A DNA stretch of 64,000 nucleotides from Clostridium luticellarii (GTDB lineage: Bacteria; Bacillota; Clostridia; Clostridiales; Clostridiaceae): the NCBI RefSeq assembly GCF_002995845.1, contig NZ_PVXP01000010.1, forward strand, positions 1 to 64,000, given 5' to 3'. Below, piece after piece: positions 26,477 through 35,011 of this stretch (position 1 is its first letter; the number at the start of each line of letters is the position of its first letter). A program made the position numbers and the translations under genes. The notes under the pieces are model-generated. The model had not been told where the DNA came from, searched no databases, and saw only the letters and a list, made by a program, of their open reading frames with translations.

Positions 26477-28408
26477 ATGTTTAAGAAACTATTCTCACCA
26501 CAAAAAATCAATGTCTGTGAAATACCAAACAGACTTGCAGTTACTGCCATGGTTACAAATTACTGCAGCGAGGACGGAACGGCAACAGACAGATACATTG
26601 CCTATCATGAAGCAAAAGCAAAAGGCGGCTGGGGATTGATCATAACAGAAGATTATGCAATTAACAAAAATGCCATGGGATATAAATACATTGCCGGTCT
26701 TTGGAATGATGAACAGATTGAAAGTCACAAGAAACTAACTGATACTATTCATAAGTATGAGAGTAAAATATTTTGTCAAATATATCATGCAGGAAGACAG
26801 AGCTGTAGCGCTGTAAACGGTGGAATGCAGCCAGTTGCTCCTTCAGCAATACCTTGTCCCTGGCTTAGAGAGCTCCCAAGAGAGATTACGATACCTGAAA
26901 TAGAACAAATAGTTCAGGATTTCGGTGATTGCGCATTAAGAGCAAAAAAGGCAGGCTTCGACGGAGTGGAGGTACATGCCGCCCATGGATATCTGCTTGC
27001 TGAATTTATGTCAACTTATGCAAATAAAAGAACAGATAAATACGGGGGATGTTTGGACAACCGTGTGAGAATTATAAAAGAAGTATATGAAAGCGTACGT
27101 TCCAAAGTTGGAAAGGACTTTCCTGTAACAATACGTTTTTCCGCTTACGAGGGATTTGAGGGCGGCAGAGATATGGCAGAGTCCAGAGTCTTGGCAAAAT
27201 TATTTGAAAAATGGGGGTTTGATGCCCTGCATGTTTCAAATGGTGCATATGGTGATCACAATGACGGTGGAATTGTAGCACCAATGTACTATCCACATGC
27301 TTTTGGCGTTGATAATGCAGCAGAAATAAAAAAAATAGTTAACATACCTGTATTTACAGTAAATAGAATCAACGATCCAAGAATGGCGGAAAGTATTTTA
27401 GAATTGGACAAAGCTGATTTTATCGGCATGGGAAGAGGCTCTCTAGCAGATCCGGATCTGCCGAATAAGGCAAGTACAGAAGATTTAACATCAATAAGAT
27501 ATTGTATTGGCTGCCTTCAAGGATGTACTGGATCGTTATATGTTGGCGGACCCATCACCTGTTTAGTTAATCCTAGCTTGGGAAAGGAATGGGAATTAGA
27601 TTATTCAAAAGTAGATGAGCCCAAATCCGTTTTAATTGTAGGTGGAGGCCCTGGAGGATTGGAGGCAGCAAGAACAGCCGCTATAAAAGGACATAAGGTC
27701 AGCCTTTATGAAAAAAGAAGTTTTCTGGGAGGACAATTCAGATCTGCAGCTTATCCTCCATGCAAGGGTGAACTAAGTACTTACATTGCATGGATAACAA
27801 ATGAACTGAACAAGTTAGGTGTTAAAGTATACTTAAATTCTGAAGTTACAAATGAACTGGTAGATGAGAAAAATCCTGATGTAATAATAATAGCTACAGG
27901 CGGAGCTCCACTTATGCCTCCAATAAAGGGTATAGATAAACCGCATGTAATTTCAGCAGAAGATGCGCTTCTTGGTAACACTGCAACTGGAGATAAAATA
28001 GTAATAGCCGGCGGCGGTGAAGTAGGTGGAGAAACTGCTGCTCATTTGGCCATGCAGCAAAAGGATGTTTCGGTTGTGGAAATGTGCCCGAGTTTATTTA
28101 GGGAACTGGATGGAGTTAATAAATATAATATAATGAAAATATTAGATGAATACGGCGTAAAGAAATATACGGAAACTAAGGTTGTTGAAATATTAGATGA
28201 GGGTGTTGTTGTTGAAAACAGTCGGGGTAAATTTACAATTTCTGCGGATACAGTGGTAATTGGTCTGGGCTATAGACCTAACAATAAACTAGCAGAAGAA
28301 TTAAAAGAAAGCCATGATAATGTTGTTGTCATAGCTGGTGCAGTGAAGACAAGCAATGCTCTAGCTGCAACAAGAGAAGGATTTGATGCTGGAATCAGCA
28401 TTAAATAA
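26477..28408 (+). CDS. NADH:flavin oxidoreductase, enoate / 2,4-dienoyl-CoA reductase type
   Basis: A 643-residue Fe-S flavoenzyme that reduces activated C=C bonds. An Old Yellow Enzyme TIM barrel (about 1-340, FMN; VEVHAAHGYLLAEFMS and the KRTDKYGG loop) is followed by a [4Fe-4S] motif (C343, C346, C350, C362) and an FAD/NAD domain with GGGPGGLEA (about 388) and GGGEVGGETA (about 511). This architecture is that of clostridial 2-enoate reductase, trimethylamine dehydrogenase and BaiCD. The substrate is unknown. Expression is probably MerR-activated. A bidirectional terminator follows. Confidence 0.92.
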   Translation: MFKKLFSPQKINVCEIPNRLAVTAMVTNYCSEDGTATDRYIAYHEAKAKGGWGLIITEDYAINKNAMGYKYIAGLWNDEQIESHKKLTDTIHKYESKIFCQIYHAGRQSCSAVNGGMQPVAPSAIPCPWLRELPREITIPEIEQIVQDFGDCALRAKKAGFDGVEVHAAHGYLLAEFMSTYANKRTDKYGGCLDNRVRIIKEVYESVRSKVGKDFPVTIRFSAYEGFEGGRDMAESRVLAKLFEKWGFDALHVSNGAYGDHNDGGIVAPMYYPHAFGVDNAAEIKKIVNIPVFTVNRINDPRMAESILELDKADFIGMGRGSLADPDLPNKASTEDLTSIRYCIGCLQGCTGSLYVGGPITCLVNPSLGKEWELDYSKVDEPKSVLIVGGGPGGLEAARTAAIKGHKVSLYEKRSFLGGQFRSAAYPPCKGELSTYIAWITNELNKLGVKVYLNSEVTNELVDEKNPDVIIIATGGAPLMPPIKGIDKPHVISAEDALLGNTATGDKIVIAGGGEVGGETAAHLAMQQKDVSVVEMCPSLFRELDGVNKYNIMKILDEYGVKKYTETKVVEILDEGVVVENSRGKFTISADTVVIGLGYRPNNKLAEELKESHDNVVVIAGAVKTSNALAATREGFDAGISIK

Positions 28409-28428
28409 TATAAGAATCTGTAAAATAT

Positions 28429-28465
28429 AGCTTTCTATGATGAAATCAGAATATCATAGAAAGCT
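28429..28465. terminator. Bidirectional intrinsic terminator
   Basis: AGCTTTCTATGAT (28429-28441) and ATCATAGAAAGCT (28453-28465) form a perfect 13-bp stem. It lies between two convergent genes, with T-rich flank on the right and A/T-rich on the left. Confidence 0.8.
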
Positions 28466-28476
28466 GTATAATATTT

Positions 28477-29544
28477 TTATAATTCTACCAGGTCATGTGT
28501 GAAACGAACCATATTTTCATATCCGTCCTCTGTTACAAGTATCTGATCCTCAATTCTCACACCTCCCCATCCCGGAATATATATTCCAGGCTCTATGGTC
28601 CTTACATTTCCCGACATCAGCTCGGTTAGATCCGGCTCTGAGGAAAATGGTCCTTCATGAACAAAAAGCCCTATACCATGTCCGATATTCGTGTACTGGT
28701 ATCCCATATATTCTGTCCCTTCCAGGGCTTTTAAAGATTCACGATAGATCTCTCTTCCAGTAACTCCAGCTTTCGTTATGGCAAGACAATCTTCCACCAT
28801 CTTTTTCTCCAAATCATATACCTCTTTCTGCTTATCTGTTGCTTTCCCCACTATTACCGTTCTTGTCATATCTGACATATAGCCGTGTACCTGACAGCCA
28901 AAATCCATCAGCACGAAATCACCATATTCAATAGATTTTTCCGAGGGAATCCCATGCAGAAGTGAAGTCCTTGCACCGGAAATCAAAATATTGCCATAAG
29001 GCATGGTATCGGCACCTTCCATAACCATATATAAAGATAATTTTGCCGCCAGTTCCTTTTCGGTTACACCCACTCTTATTTCCGGCAGAAGCTTTTCCAG
29101 AGCACGGCAGGATATCTCACATGCCGCTCTTTGATATTCAATTTCCTGGGGAGTCTTAACCTGGCGCATTTTTTCAATGACACCTGTCTCAGGAACCAAT
29201 TCTCCCCTGAAAGCCTCTCTAAACGACTGGTAATCGGCAAAATTCATTTTATCCGCTTCAAAGGCCAGAGCAGAAAGCTTGTTCTCTTTCATCAATTCAC
29301 CAATTTTACATCCTATCGGCTTCCTTTTTTCCCTCCAATTTACCACTTTATATTGCGGGCATTCTAAGGCCGCCTGCTCAGTATACCTGGGATCTGTAAG
29401 AAAGTAGTAGTTTGATCTTGTTATAAGAAGATAACTGTCATCTCCTGTATAACCACTGATGTAACGTACATTTTCCTTTTTGGCTACGAAAAATCCGTCT
29501 AAATGTTCATTTTCCATATAAGATAATAACTTCTCTTCATTCAT
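28477..29544 (-). CDS. M24 Xaa-Pro peptidase (aminopeptidase P/prolidase type)
   Basis: A 355-residue cytoplasmic metallopeptidase that cleaves X-Pro peptides. An N-terminal creatinase-like domain (about 1-125) is followed by the pita-bread catalytic domain. The metal ligands are all present: DFGCQVHGYMSD (two Asp), GHGIGLFVHE (His), TIEPGIY (Glu) and VRIEDQ (Glu). It follows a POT-type peptide transporter by 111 bp, so imported di- or tripeptides would be hydrolysed at proline. A paralogue of a more distant M24 subtype lies at 31437-32525 behind the second transporter. Confidence 0.93.
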   Translation of the reverse strand: MNEEKLLSYMENEHLDGFFVAKKENVRYISGYTGDDSYLLITRSNYYFLTDPRYTEQAALECPQYKVVNWREKRKPIGCKIGELMKENKLSALAFEADKMNFADYQSFREAFRGELVPETGVIEKMRQVKTPQEIEYQRAACEISCRALEKLLPEIRVGVTEKELAAKLSLYMVMEGADTMPYGNILISGARTSLLHGIPSEKSIEYGDFVLMDFGCQVHGYMSDMTRTVIVGKATDKQKEVYDLEKKMVEDCLAITKAGVTGREIYRESLKALEGTEYMGYQYTNIGHGIGLFVHEGPFSSEPDLTELMSGNVRTIEPGIYIPGWGGVRIEDQILVTEDGYENMVRFTHDLVEL

Positions 29545-29655
29545 TTATAAGTTCCTCCTTATTTATTTTCTATACAAGCTTTCAGTTCTAAAGGCAGGAA
29601 AACACTTTATCAATTATTTCAATGCTGCCTGAAATATCCCTTATCAAAATAAAAT

Positions 29656-31137
29656 TTATTCCATCATTTTGTTTAGCTTCTTATTAAATATCCAAAGTAT
29701 CAATCCTATCAAAAAAGTAACTCCTCCAATTTCAAGAAAATAAATGCTTTCACTTCCTTCTTTATAGAAATTTACAGCAAGGGCACTTAAGCCAGAGCCT
29801 GTGGACAAACCCAACTGCCATACTGTCATCATCTGAGCAGTAAAAGCAACTGGTGCAACTTTCGAAGCTGTCGACATTCCTACAGGTGAAGTCATTGCCT
29901 CCCCCCATATCATTAGAGCATAGAAAATCATCAGCCACATCGGATTTACTTTTACATTGGCAGGATACAGCACAAATGGCATGATCATAAATAGAGTAGC
30001 AAGTCCATAAAAAACAGTTCCTATCCCAAATTTCAGCGGTGTGTTGGGCTGTTTTTCTTTCATTTTAGTCCAAAGGCTGGCGGCCAGCGTTCCAAAAATT
30101 ATTGCATAAACAGCCGGTACTGTCTGAAAAGCGGCAGGTGTCAGCTTAAAGCCGAAAAAATTCATATTTACACGTTCTGCTGCATATATCGCCAGTATGG
30201 TTGTAGACTGGTTCCAAATCATCATATTAAAACAATTCGCAGCAAATATGAAAATAAAGGGAATAATTCTCACCGCTTCTTCTTTGCTTGTCTTTTTACT
30301 GTTGTAGATGTAAACGATATATATAATGGGAATAAAAATACTTACAACACTGACTACATTACAAAAAGCAGTTGGAGTAACGATACCTGTTACAAAAAGT
30401 ACTACAACAACCAATACAAACACAAGTAAAGATGCTGTAATTCCAAAAAGCATTTTATTTCTCTTTTCATCAGAAAACGGATCATCCGGTTCAATCCCTG
30501 CATCTCCAAATACTTTGTTTTGACTTGCCACATAAATTATCCATCCAATAAACTGAATAACAGCTGCAAACAAAAATCCCATATGATAATTCAAAACCTG
30601 TGCTATTGTCCCGGTTATTACAGGAGCTACTGCACCTACGTTATTCATGACATACATAATGCTGAATCCGCTGTCCCGACGTCCATCATCTTTAGCATAA
30701 AGCTTTCCTGCCAAAGCATAAAGGCTGTTTCCTCTGCACACGGCTGCAGCAAGCAGCATAATCTGACTTGCCAGATAAAGTGCCGGGCCGCCTCCGGGAA
30801 CTGCCAAAAGGAAATAACCAGCTGTTGCAACTGCATATCCTATTGTGATGGCCTTTCTTACGCCCAGAAAACGATCAGCCACATATCCGCCTATAATTCC
30901 TGCTATACCAGCAAAAGCAGTATAAACGTTTACGAACTGAGCAGCATTAGCATGTGAAAATCCCAGCCCTCCTTCTGACACAGATGTATACAGATAATAA
31001 ATCAAAATGGCAGTCATTCCATAGTTGGCAAAAGCTTGAGCTAGAGCCATAGTTGACGTTATCTGCATTCCTTTTGGGTGCCCTATAAACCTCTTGTCTT
31101 CTTTGAAATCAATACGCATTGCTTCTTTTTTCCCCAT
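29656..31137 (-). CDS. POT/PTR2-family peptide transporter, copy 1
   Basis: A 493-residue MFS-type membrane protein with twelve to fourteen helices, of the proton-dependent oligopeptide (POT) family. GGYVADRFLGVRKAITIGYA is the conserved loop 2-3 motif and FSIMYVMNNVGAVAPVITG corresponds to the FYxxINxG-type region. The usual ExxERF motif of helix 1 is changed to ALAQAFANYGM, as in copy 2. The two copies are clearly related along their whole length. It has a separate promoter with a palindrome shared with copy 2 and is followed by an M24 peptidase gene. Confidence 0.88.
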   Translation of the reverse strand: MGKKEAMRIDFKEDKRFIGHPKGMQITSTMALAQAFANYGMTAILIYYLYTSVSEGGLGFSHANAAQFVNVYTAFAGIAGIIGGYVADRFLGVRKAITIGYAVATAGYFLLAVPGGGPALYLASQIMLLAAAVCRGNSLYALAGKLYAKDDGRRDSGFSIMYVMNNVGAVAPVITGTIAQVLNYHMGFLFAAVIQFIGWIIYVASQNKVFGDAGIEPDDPFSDEKRNKMLFGITASLLVFVLVVVVLFVTGIVTPTAFCNVVSVVSIFIPIIYIVYIYNSKKTSKEEAVRIIPFIFIFAANCFNMMIWNQSTTILAIYAAERVNMNFFGFKLTPAAFQTVPAVYAIIFGTLAASLWTKMKEKQPNTPLKFGIGTVFYGLATLFMIMPFVLYPANVKVNPMWLMIFYALMIWGEAMTSPVGMSTASKVAPVAFTAQMMTVWQLGLSTGSGLSALAVNFYKEGSESIYFLEIGGVTFLIGLILWIFNKKLNKMME

Positions 31138-31217
31138 ATTTCCCCTTCTTTCATTGTTTTGATTTCACCTAATCAATTCAAGGCAGCTTTTACAATTTTC
31201 AAAACAAAATCATCTAT

Positions 31218-31231
31218 TTCATATATATGAA
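31218..31231. promoter_or_regulatory. Shared operator ahead of POT copy 1
   Basis: The 14-bp palindrome TTCATATATATGAA lies 11 bp downstream of the -10 box. The same arms and flank (TTCATA..TATGAATTATC) occur at 34146 ahead of POT copy 2, with the same spacing. Confidence 0.65.
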
Positions 31232-31242
31232 TTATCAATTTA

Positions 31243-31271
31243 AAAATAGCACAATTTCCAGATTTTTTCAA
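31243..31271 (-). promoter_or_regulatory. Promoter of POT copy 1
   Basis: TTGAAA (31266-31271) and TATTTT (31243-31248) are 17 bp apart on the minus strand. Confidence 0.6.
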
Positions 31272-31363
31272 CAACTATTTCATGTAAAAATATTTTTTCA
31301 TATATAATATAAATTTAGCTCATAATATTTCATATAAATGAATATGGAAAAATGGTATACAAA

Positions 31364-31415
31364 CAAATTAAAAAGCTGCCTTTTACAGATATAAGCCATT
31401 TGTAGAAGACAGCTT
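31364..31415 (-). terminator. Intrinsic terminator of the POT copy 2 / M24 unit
   Basis: Fifteen-base arms (31373-31387 and 31401-31415) pair with two mismatches, and the minus-strand transcript continues TTTAATTTGTTT. It separates the two POT/M24 modules. Confidence 0.8.
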
Positions 31416-31436
31416 CCTCTGCTGCAAAATACTTTA

Positions 31437-32525
31437 TTAGTTATTTTCAGGAACTACGGTTAAATCTTTCGTATAGTGATTCAATACCTCACATCCATCC
31501 TCTGTAATCAGTACGAGATCTTCTATTCTGACCCCAAGTGCCTCGTCGTCCAGGTAAACACCCGGTTCAATAGAGAATACCTGCCCTGGCTTAATAATTT
31601 CCTCATTTACGGAAGATACATCTCCAAATTCGTGATCCTCAATACCAATTGTATGTCCTGTTCTGCACACAAAATAATCACCATAGCCTTTTTCAGTAAT
31701 ATAATCCCTGCAAGCATGGTCAACATCACACATCCTGTTGCCTGGTTTTGCAGCTGCGATTCCCCTGGCCTGTGCTTCTTTTACAATTTCATAAATCTCC
31801 CTGCCGCGTTCAGAAACCTCTCCAATAAATACGGTTCTAGTCATATCCGAGCAATAATCGTTCAGAACACCACCGATATCTATTATAACACTGTCACCCC
31901 TTTTTCCCTTTGTGTTATCGGTAGCATGGTGTGGGTCTCCATTTGATTTTCCATATCCGATAATGGGATCAAATGAAACTCCGGAATGCCCACTATCCAA
32001 ATACATCTTACGAACGATATCATTCATCTCTTTTTCCGTATAACCTTTCACCACCAGCGGCACCAATTGTTCCATAATTTTGTCATTTGCCAGTCCCGCT
32101 TCCCACATAAGTTTCTGTTCCTTTGCATCCTTAATCAGCCTGACATGATCAACAATAATAGATCCATTAAGATATTTACTTCCTGACCCCAGCTCCTGGA
32201 GTCTTAAAAGAAATCTTGCCTGCCAGAACTTATCCACACCAATTGGTTTATCTTTTTCCACAAACTTACTGAGGATTTCTACGCTGTCCTCTACATCATC
32301 ATAATAAACAATCTCCACCCCCAGGTCATCCTTCTGCGGAAACAGCCTGTTGAGAAACAATTTATTTTTTCCATTGACGTTCAGGTAAAGCGCCTGCATT
32401 CTTTCCCCGGAACGGATCCATTTTCCGGTCAGATAAAAAATAGCCGGTGAGTCAGAGATAATCATCTGAGTTATTCCTTCCTCTTTCATCTTTGCTAAAA
32501 TCCTATCAACTCTTGATTGAATCAT
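31437..32525 (-). CDS. M24 Xaa-Pro peptidase, second type
   Basis: A 362-residue M24 metallopeptidase with all five metal ligands: DIGGVLNDYCSD, TGHTIGIEDHE, SIEPGVY and VRIEDL. The N-terminal creatinase-like domain (about 1-130) is quite different from that of the gene at 28477-29544, so the two peptidases were probably recruited separately or diverged early, and may prefer different peptides. The start has AGAGGAGG upstream. It lies 43 bp after POT copy 2 and before a strong terminator, forming a two-gene operon. Confidence 0.92.
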   Translation of the reverse strand: MIQSRVDRILAKMKEEGITQMIISDSPAIFYLTGKWIRSGERMQALYLNVNGKNKLFLNRLFPQKDDLGVEIVYYDDVEDSVEILSKFVEKDKPIGVDKFWQARFLLRLQELGSGSKYLNGSIIVDHVRLIKDAKEQKLMWEAGLANDKIMEQLVPLVVKGYTEKEMNDIVRKMYLDSGHSGVSFDPIIGYGKSNGDPHHATDNTKGKRGDSVIIDIGGVLNDYCSDMTRTVFIGEVSERGREIYEIVKEAQARGIAAAKPGNRMCDVDHACRDYITEKGYGDYFVCRTGHTIGIEDHEFGDVSSVNEEIIKPGQVFSIEPGVYLDDEALGVRIEDLVLITEDGCEVLNHYTKDLTVVPENN

Positions 32526-32568
32526 ATTTTTCCTCCTCTTTATATTTAATTTAGTTTTTGCATAATAC

Positions 32569-34062
32569 CTATTCCATCATATTAGATAGCTTTTTATTAA
32601 ATATCCATATGACCAGCCCAACTAGAAGAGTCACAGCACCAATAATCAAGAAATACGGTGTTTCAGAACCTTCATGATAAAAATTCACTACCAGTGCACT
32701 CAATCCGGCACCTGTTGATTTACTCAATTCCCATATAGTAACCATCTGTGCGCTAAACGCCAGAGGTGCCACTTTTGTAGAAGCCGACATACCAACCGGA
32801 TTGGTCAAGGCCTCTCCCCAGATGACGATAAAGTAAAATCCCATCAGCCACAAAGGACTCACTTTGACATCCGCTGTATAAAGAACAAAGGGCAGAATCA
32901 TAAAAAGAGGACCAAGTGCCCACAAAACAGTTCCTATGCCTGCTTTGAGCGCTGTATTGGGCTGCTTTGTCCCCATTTTGGTCCAAAGCATGTTGGCCAG
33001 TGTTCCAAAAATTATTGCATAAACAGCAGGCACTGTCTGGAAAGCAGCAGGTGTAAGCGTAAATCCGAAAAAATTCATATTTACACGTTCTGCCGCATAT
33101 ATTGCCAGGATAGTTGTAGACTGGTTCCAGACCATCAAGTTAAAACAGTTTCCAATAAAAATGAAAAGAAAAGGTATCAAGCGTTTTGCTTCAGCACGGG
33201 TTGTCTTCTTGCTCTTGTATATATAACCCAGATAAACAAGTGGAAGGAAAATACTGATAACACTAACTGCATTACAGAATGCAGCCGGTGAAACAGCTCC
33301 AGTTCCCAGCAGGGCCACAATCACCGCCACTACAATAAGCATGAGAATGATCAATTTAAAAAGCATTTTCTGAACGCCATTTTCTTCCTTCGGAGGGTCA
33401 TCCGGAGCAATGCCCGCATTTCCGAACAAGGCATTCTGAGTCAGCACATAGACCACCCATCCAGCACCCTGTACAGCTGCTGCCACCAGAAATCCCACAT
33501 TGTAATTTAGAACCAATGCAACTGTTCCTGTGATAACTGGAGCAACAGCTCCAACGTTATTTACCACATACATGATCGTAAAACCCGCATCCCGTCTTGT
33601 ATCATCCTTGGAATAAAGCTTCCCGGCCAGAGCATACAGACTGGTGCCCATGCAGGCACTTGATACCAGCAAAAGCAGCTGGCTGGCAAAATAAAAACCT
33701 GCTCCCCCCATCGGAACTGCCAGAAGCAAATACCCTACGGTTCTCACCGCATATCCAATAGAGATGGCTTTACGCACACCAAGAAGACGATCTGCCATAT
33801 AGGCCCCGACCACGCCGCACATGAAAGTCAGCGAATTATATACGTTTACAAACTGAGCCGCTTCTGTCTTTGAAAATCCAAGTCCTCCCGTAGTCGCCGC
33901 CTCATAAAGATAGTATATCAGAATTGCAGTCATTCCATAGTTTCCAAATGCCTGCGCAAGTGCCATAAAAGATGTAGTCAGCATCCCCTTGGGCTGCCCT
34001 AGAAATCTTTTGTCGTTTTTGAAATCAAGATGTTTAATATTTTTACTGTTTACCCCTAACAT
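32569..34062 (-). CDS. POT/PTR2-family peptide transporter, copy 2
   Basis: A 497-residue membrane carrier closely related to the copy at 29656-31137 (DFKNDKRFLGQPKGM against DFKEDKRFIGHPKGM near the N-terminus, and long identical blocks such as NQSTTILAIYAAERVNMNFF). AYMADRLLGVRKAISIGYA is the POT loop motif. Helix 1 has ALAQAFGNYGM where most POT carriers have ExxERF. I chose ATG 34062, preceded by AGGAGG; a longer frame begins at 34104. It is cotranscribed with an M24 peptidase and lies divergent to an XRE-cupin regulator. Confidence 0.9.
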   Translation of the reverse strand: MLGVNSKNIKHLDFKNDKRFLGQPKGMLTTSFMALAQAFGNYGMTAILIYYLYEAATTGGLGFSKTEAAQFVNVYNSLTFMCGVVGAYMADRLLGVRKAISIGYAVRTVGYLLLAVPMGGAGFYFASQLLLLVSSACMGTSLYALAGKLYSKDDTRRDAGFTIMYVVNNVGAVAPVITGTVALVLNYNVGFLVAAAVQGAGWVVYVLTQNALFGNAGIAPDDPPKEENGVQKMLFKLIILMLIVVAVIVALLGTGAVSPAAFCNAVSVISIFLPLVYLGYIYKSKKTTRAEAKRLIPFLFIFIGNCFNLMVWNQSTTILAIYAAERVNMNFFGFTLTPAAFQTVPAVYAIIFGTLANMLWTKMGTKQPNTALKAGIGTVLWALGPLFMILPFVLYTADVKVSPLWLMGFYFIVIWGEALTNPVGMSASTKVAPLAFSAQMVTIWELSKSTGAGLSALVVNFYHEGSETPYFLIIGAVTLLVGLVIWIFNKKLSNMME

Positions 34063-34145
34063 ATGTTTCCTCCTACCATATTTTTCCCTCAAGTGGTATT
34101 TCAAAAATAAAAATACAGTTCTTTTTTCAATTTCATGAAATATTG

Positions 34146-34159
34146 TTCATAATTATGAA
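34146..34159. promoter_or_regulatory. Shared operator ahead of POT copy 2
   Basis: The palindrome TTCATAATTATGAA lies 9 bp after the -10 box and continues ATTATC, as at 31218-31231. Confidence 0.65.
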
Positions 34160-34168
34160 TTATCTGTG

Positions 34169-34197
34169 ATAATAAATCTACTTTAGATAAAAGTCAA
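34169..34197 (-). promoter_or_regulatory. Promoter of POT copy 2
   Basis: TTGACT (34192-34197) and TATTAT (34169-34174) are 17 bp apart on the minus strand. Confidence 0.75.
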
Positions 34198-34300
34198 TAG
34201 TTTCTTTATAAAAAATATCTGTAAAAAAAAATGTTTATATGATACTATAGAGAATATGGAGTAGTTTTTTGACAAAATAATCGGCATTTATGCTGGTCAT

Positions 34301-34317
34301 GGCGTTTTCAAAACGCC
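34301..34317. promoter_or_regulatory. GC-rich palindrome ahead of the XRE-cupin gene
   Basis: GGCGTTTTCAAAACGCC is a perfect 8-bp inverted repeat around one base. It lies 33 bp before the GTG start in an otherwise AT-rich region and is a likely operator. Confidence 0.6.
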
Positions 34318-34350
34318 TAGATTCTTTTCTTAAAGTGGGAGGAGTATGAG

Positions 34351-34896
34351 GTGAACACAATTAACCTTGACAAGATTGGCACGAAAATCAGCAAAATCAG
34401 AAAAGAAAAAGGATTGACGCTGCGGGATTTATCAGAATACACAGGATTTTCGGTAGGCTTTCTCAGTAATCTTGAAACCGGGAAAAGCAGTCCCACAGTC
34501 AATGACCTGCAATGGGTTGCGGAAATTCTGGGGACTGACATCATTACCATCTTGACAGACGAAAAATCCCCCAAGATGATAATCCGCAAAAATGAACGAA
34601 TTCCGACAATCTACCCTGACCAAAATATGACAGATGAACTAATAGATTTCGGATATGATCGTCAAATATATAGGATCATTACAATAGAACCCGGTAAGGC
34701 AGAAAAAGGGCGTCTTGCACGACATATTTTTTCTGAAGTCTGTATCGTCATTGAAGGTACGCTGACGATTGAATTTGAAGATCAATCATATGACCTGGAA
34801 AAAGGTGATTCCGTCTACATCGAAAGGCGAAAACTGCACCGAATTTTCAACCGTTTTGACAAGCCGGCCATCAGTTACTGGGTATTCCATAAATAA
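34351..34896 (+). CDS. XRE-cupin transcriptional regulator
   Basis: A 181-residue regulator with an N-terminal XRE helix-turn-helix (GLTLRDLSEYTGFSVGFLSNLETGKSSPTVNDL, about 21-53) and a C-terminal cupin_2 domain (about 105-175, HIFSEVCIVIEGTLTIEFEDQSYDLEKGDSVYIE) that should bind a small ligand. It starts with GTG after GGGAGGAG. It is divergent from POT copy 2 and is the best candidate to control the two transporter-peptidase modules. Confidence 0.92.
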   Translation: MNTINLDKIGTKISKIRKEKGLTLRDLSEYTGFSVGFLSNLETGKSSPTVNDLQWVAEILGTDIITILTDEKSPKMIIRKNERIPTIYPDQNMTDELIDFGYDRQIYRIITIEPGKAEKGRLARHIFSEVCIVIEGTLTIEFEDQSYDLEKGDSVYIERRKLHRIFNRFDKPAISYWVFHK

Positions 34897-35011
34897 CTCC
34901 CTGGATCCCAATATCAGCTTGTTTTATCCTCGCCTGTCATCTTGAACAGTGTAGGAAAAAAGGCCATATTTATTTCTGCAAAACAGAGACATAAAATTTT
35001 CACTATTTCAC

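Noticed and set aside
34269-34274. TTGACA as a -35 box for the XRE-cupin gene
   Set aside because: No fitting -10 hexamer lies 16-18 bp downstream on the plus strand.
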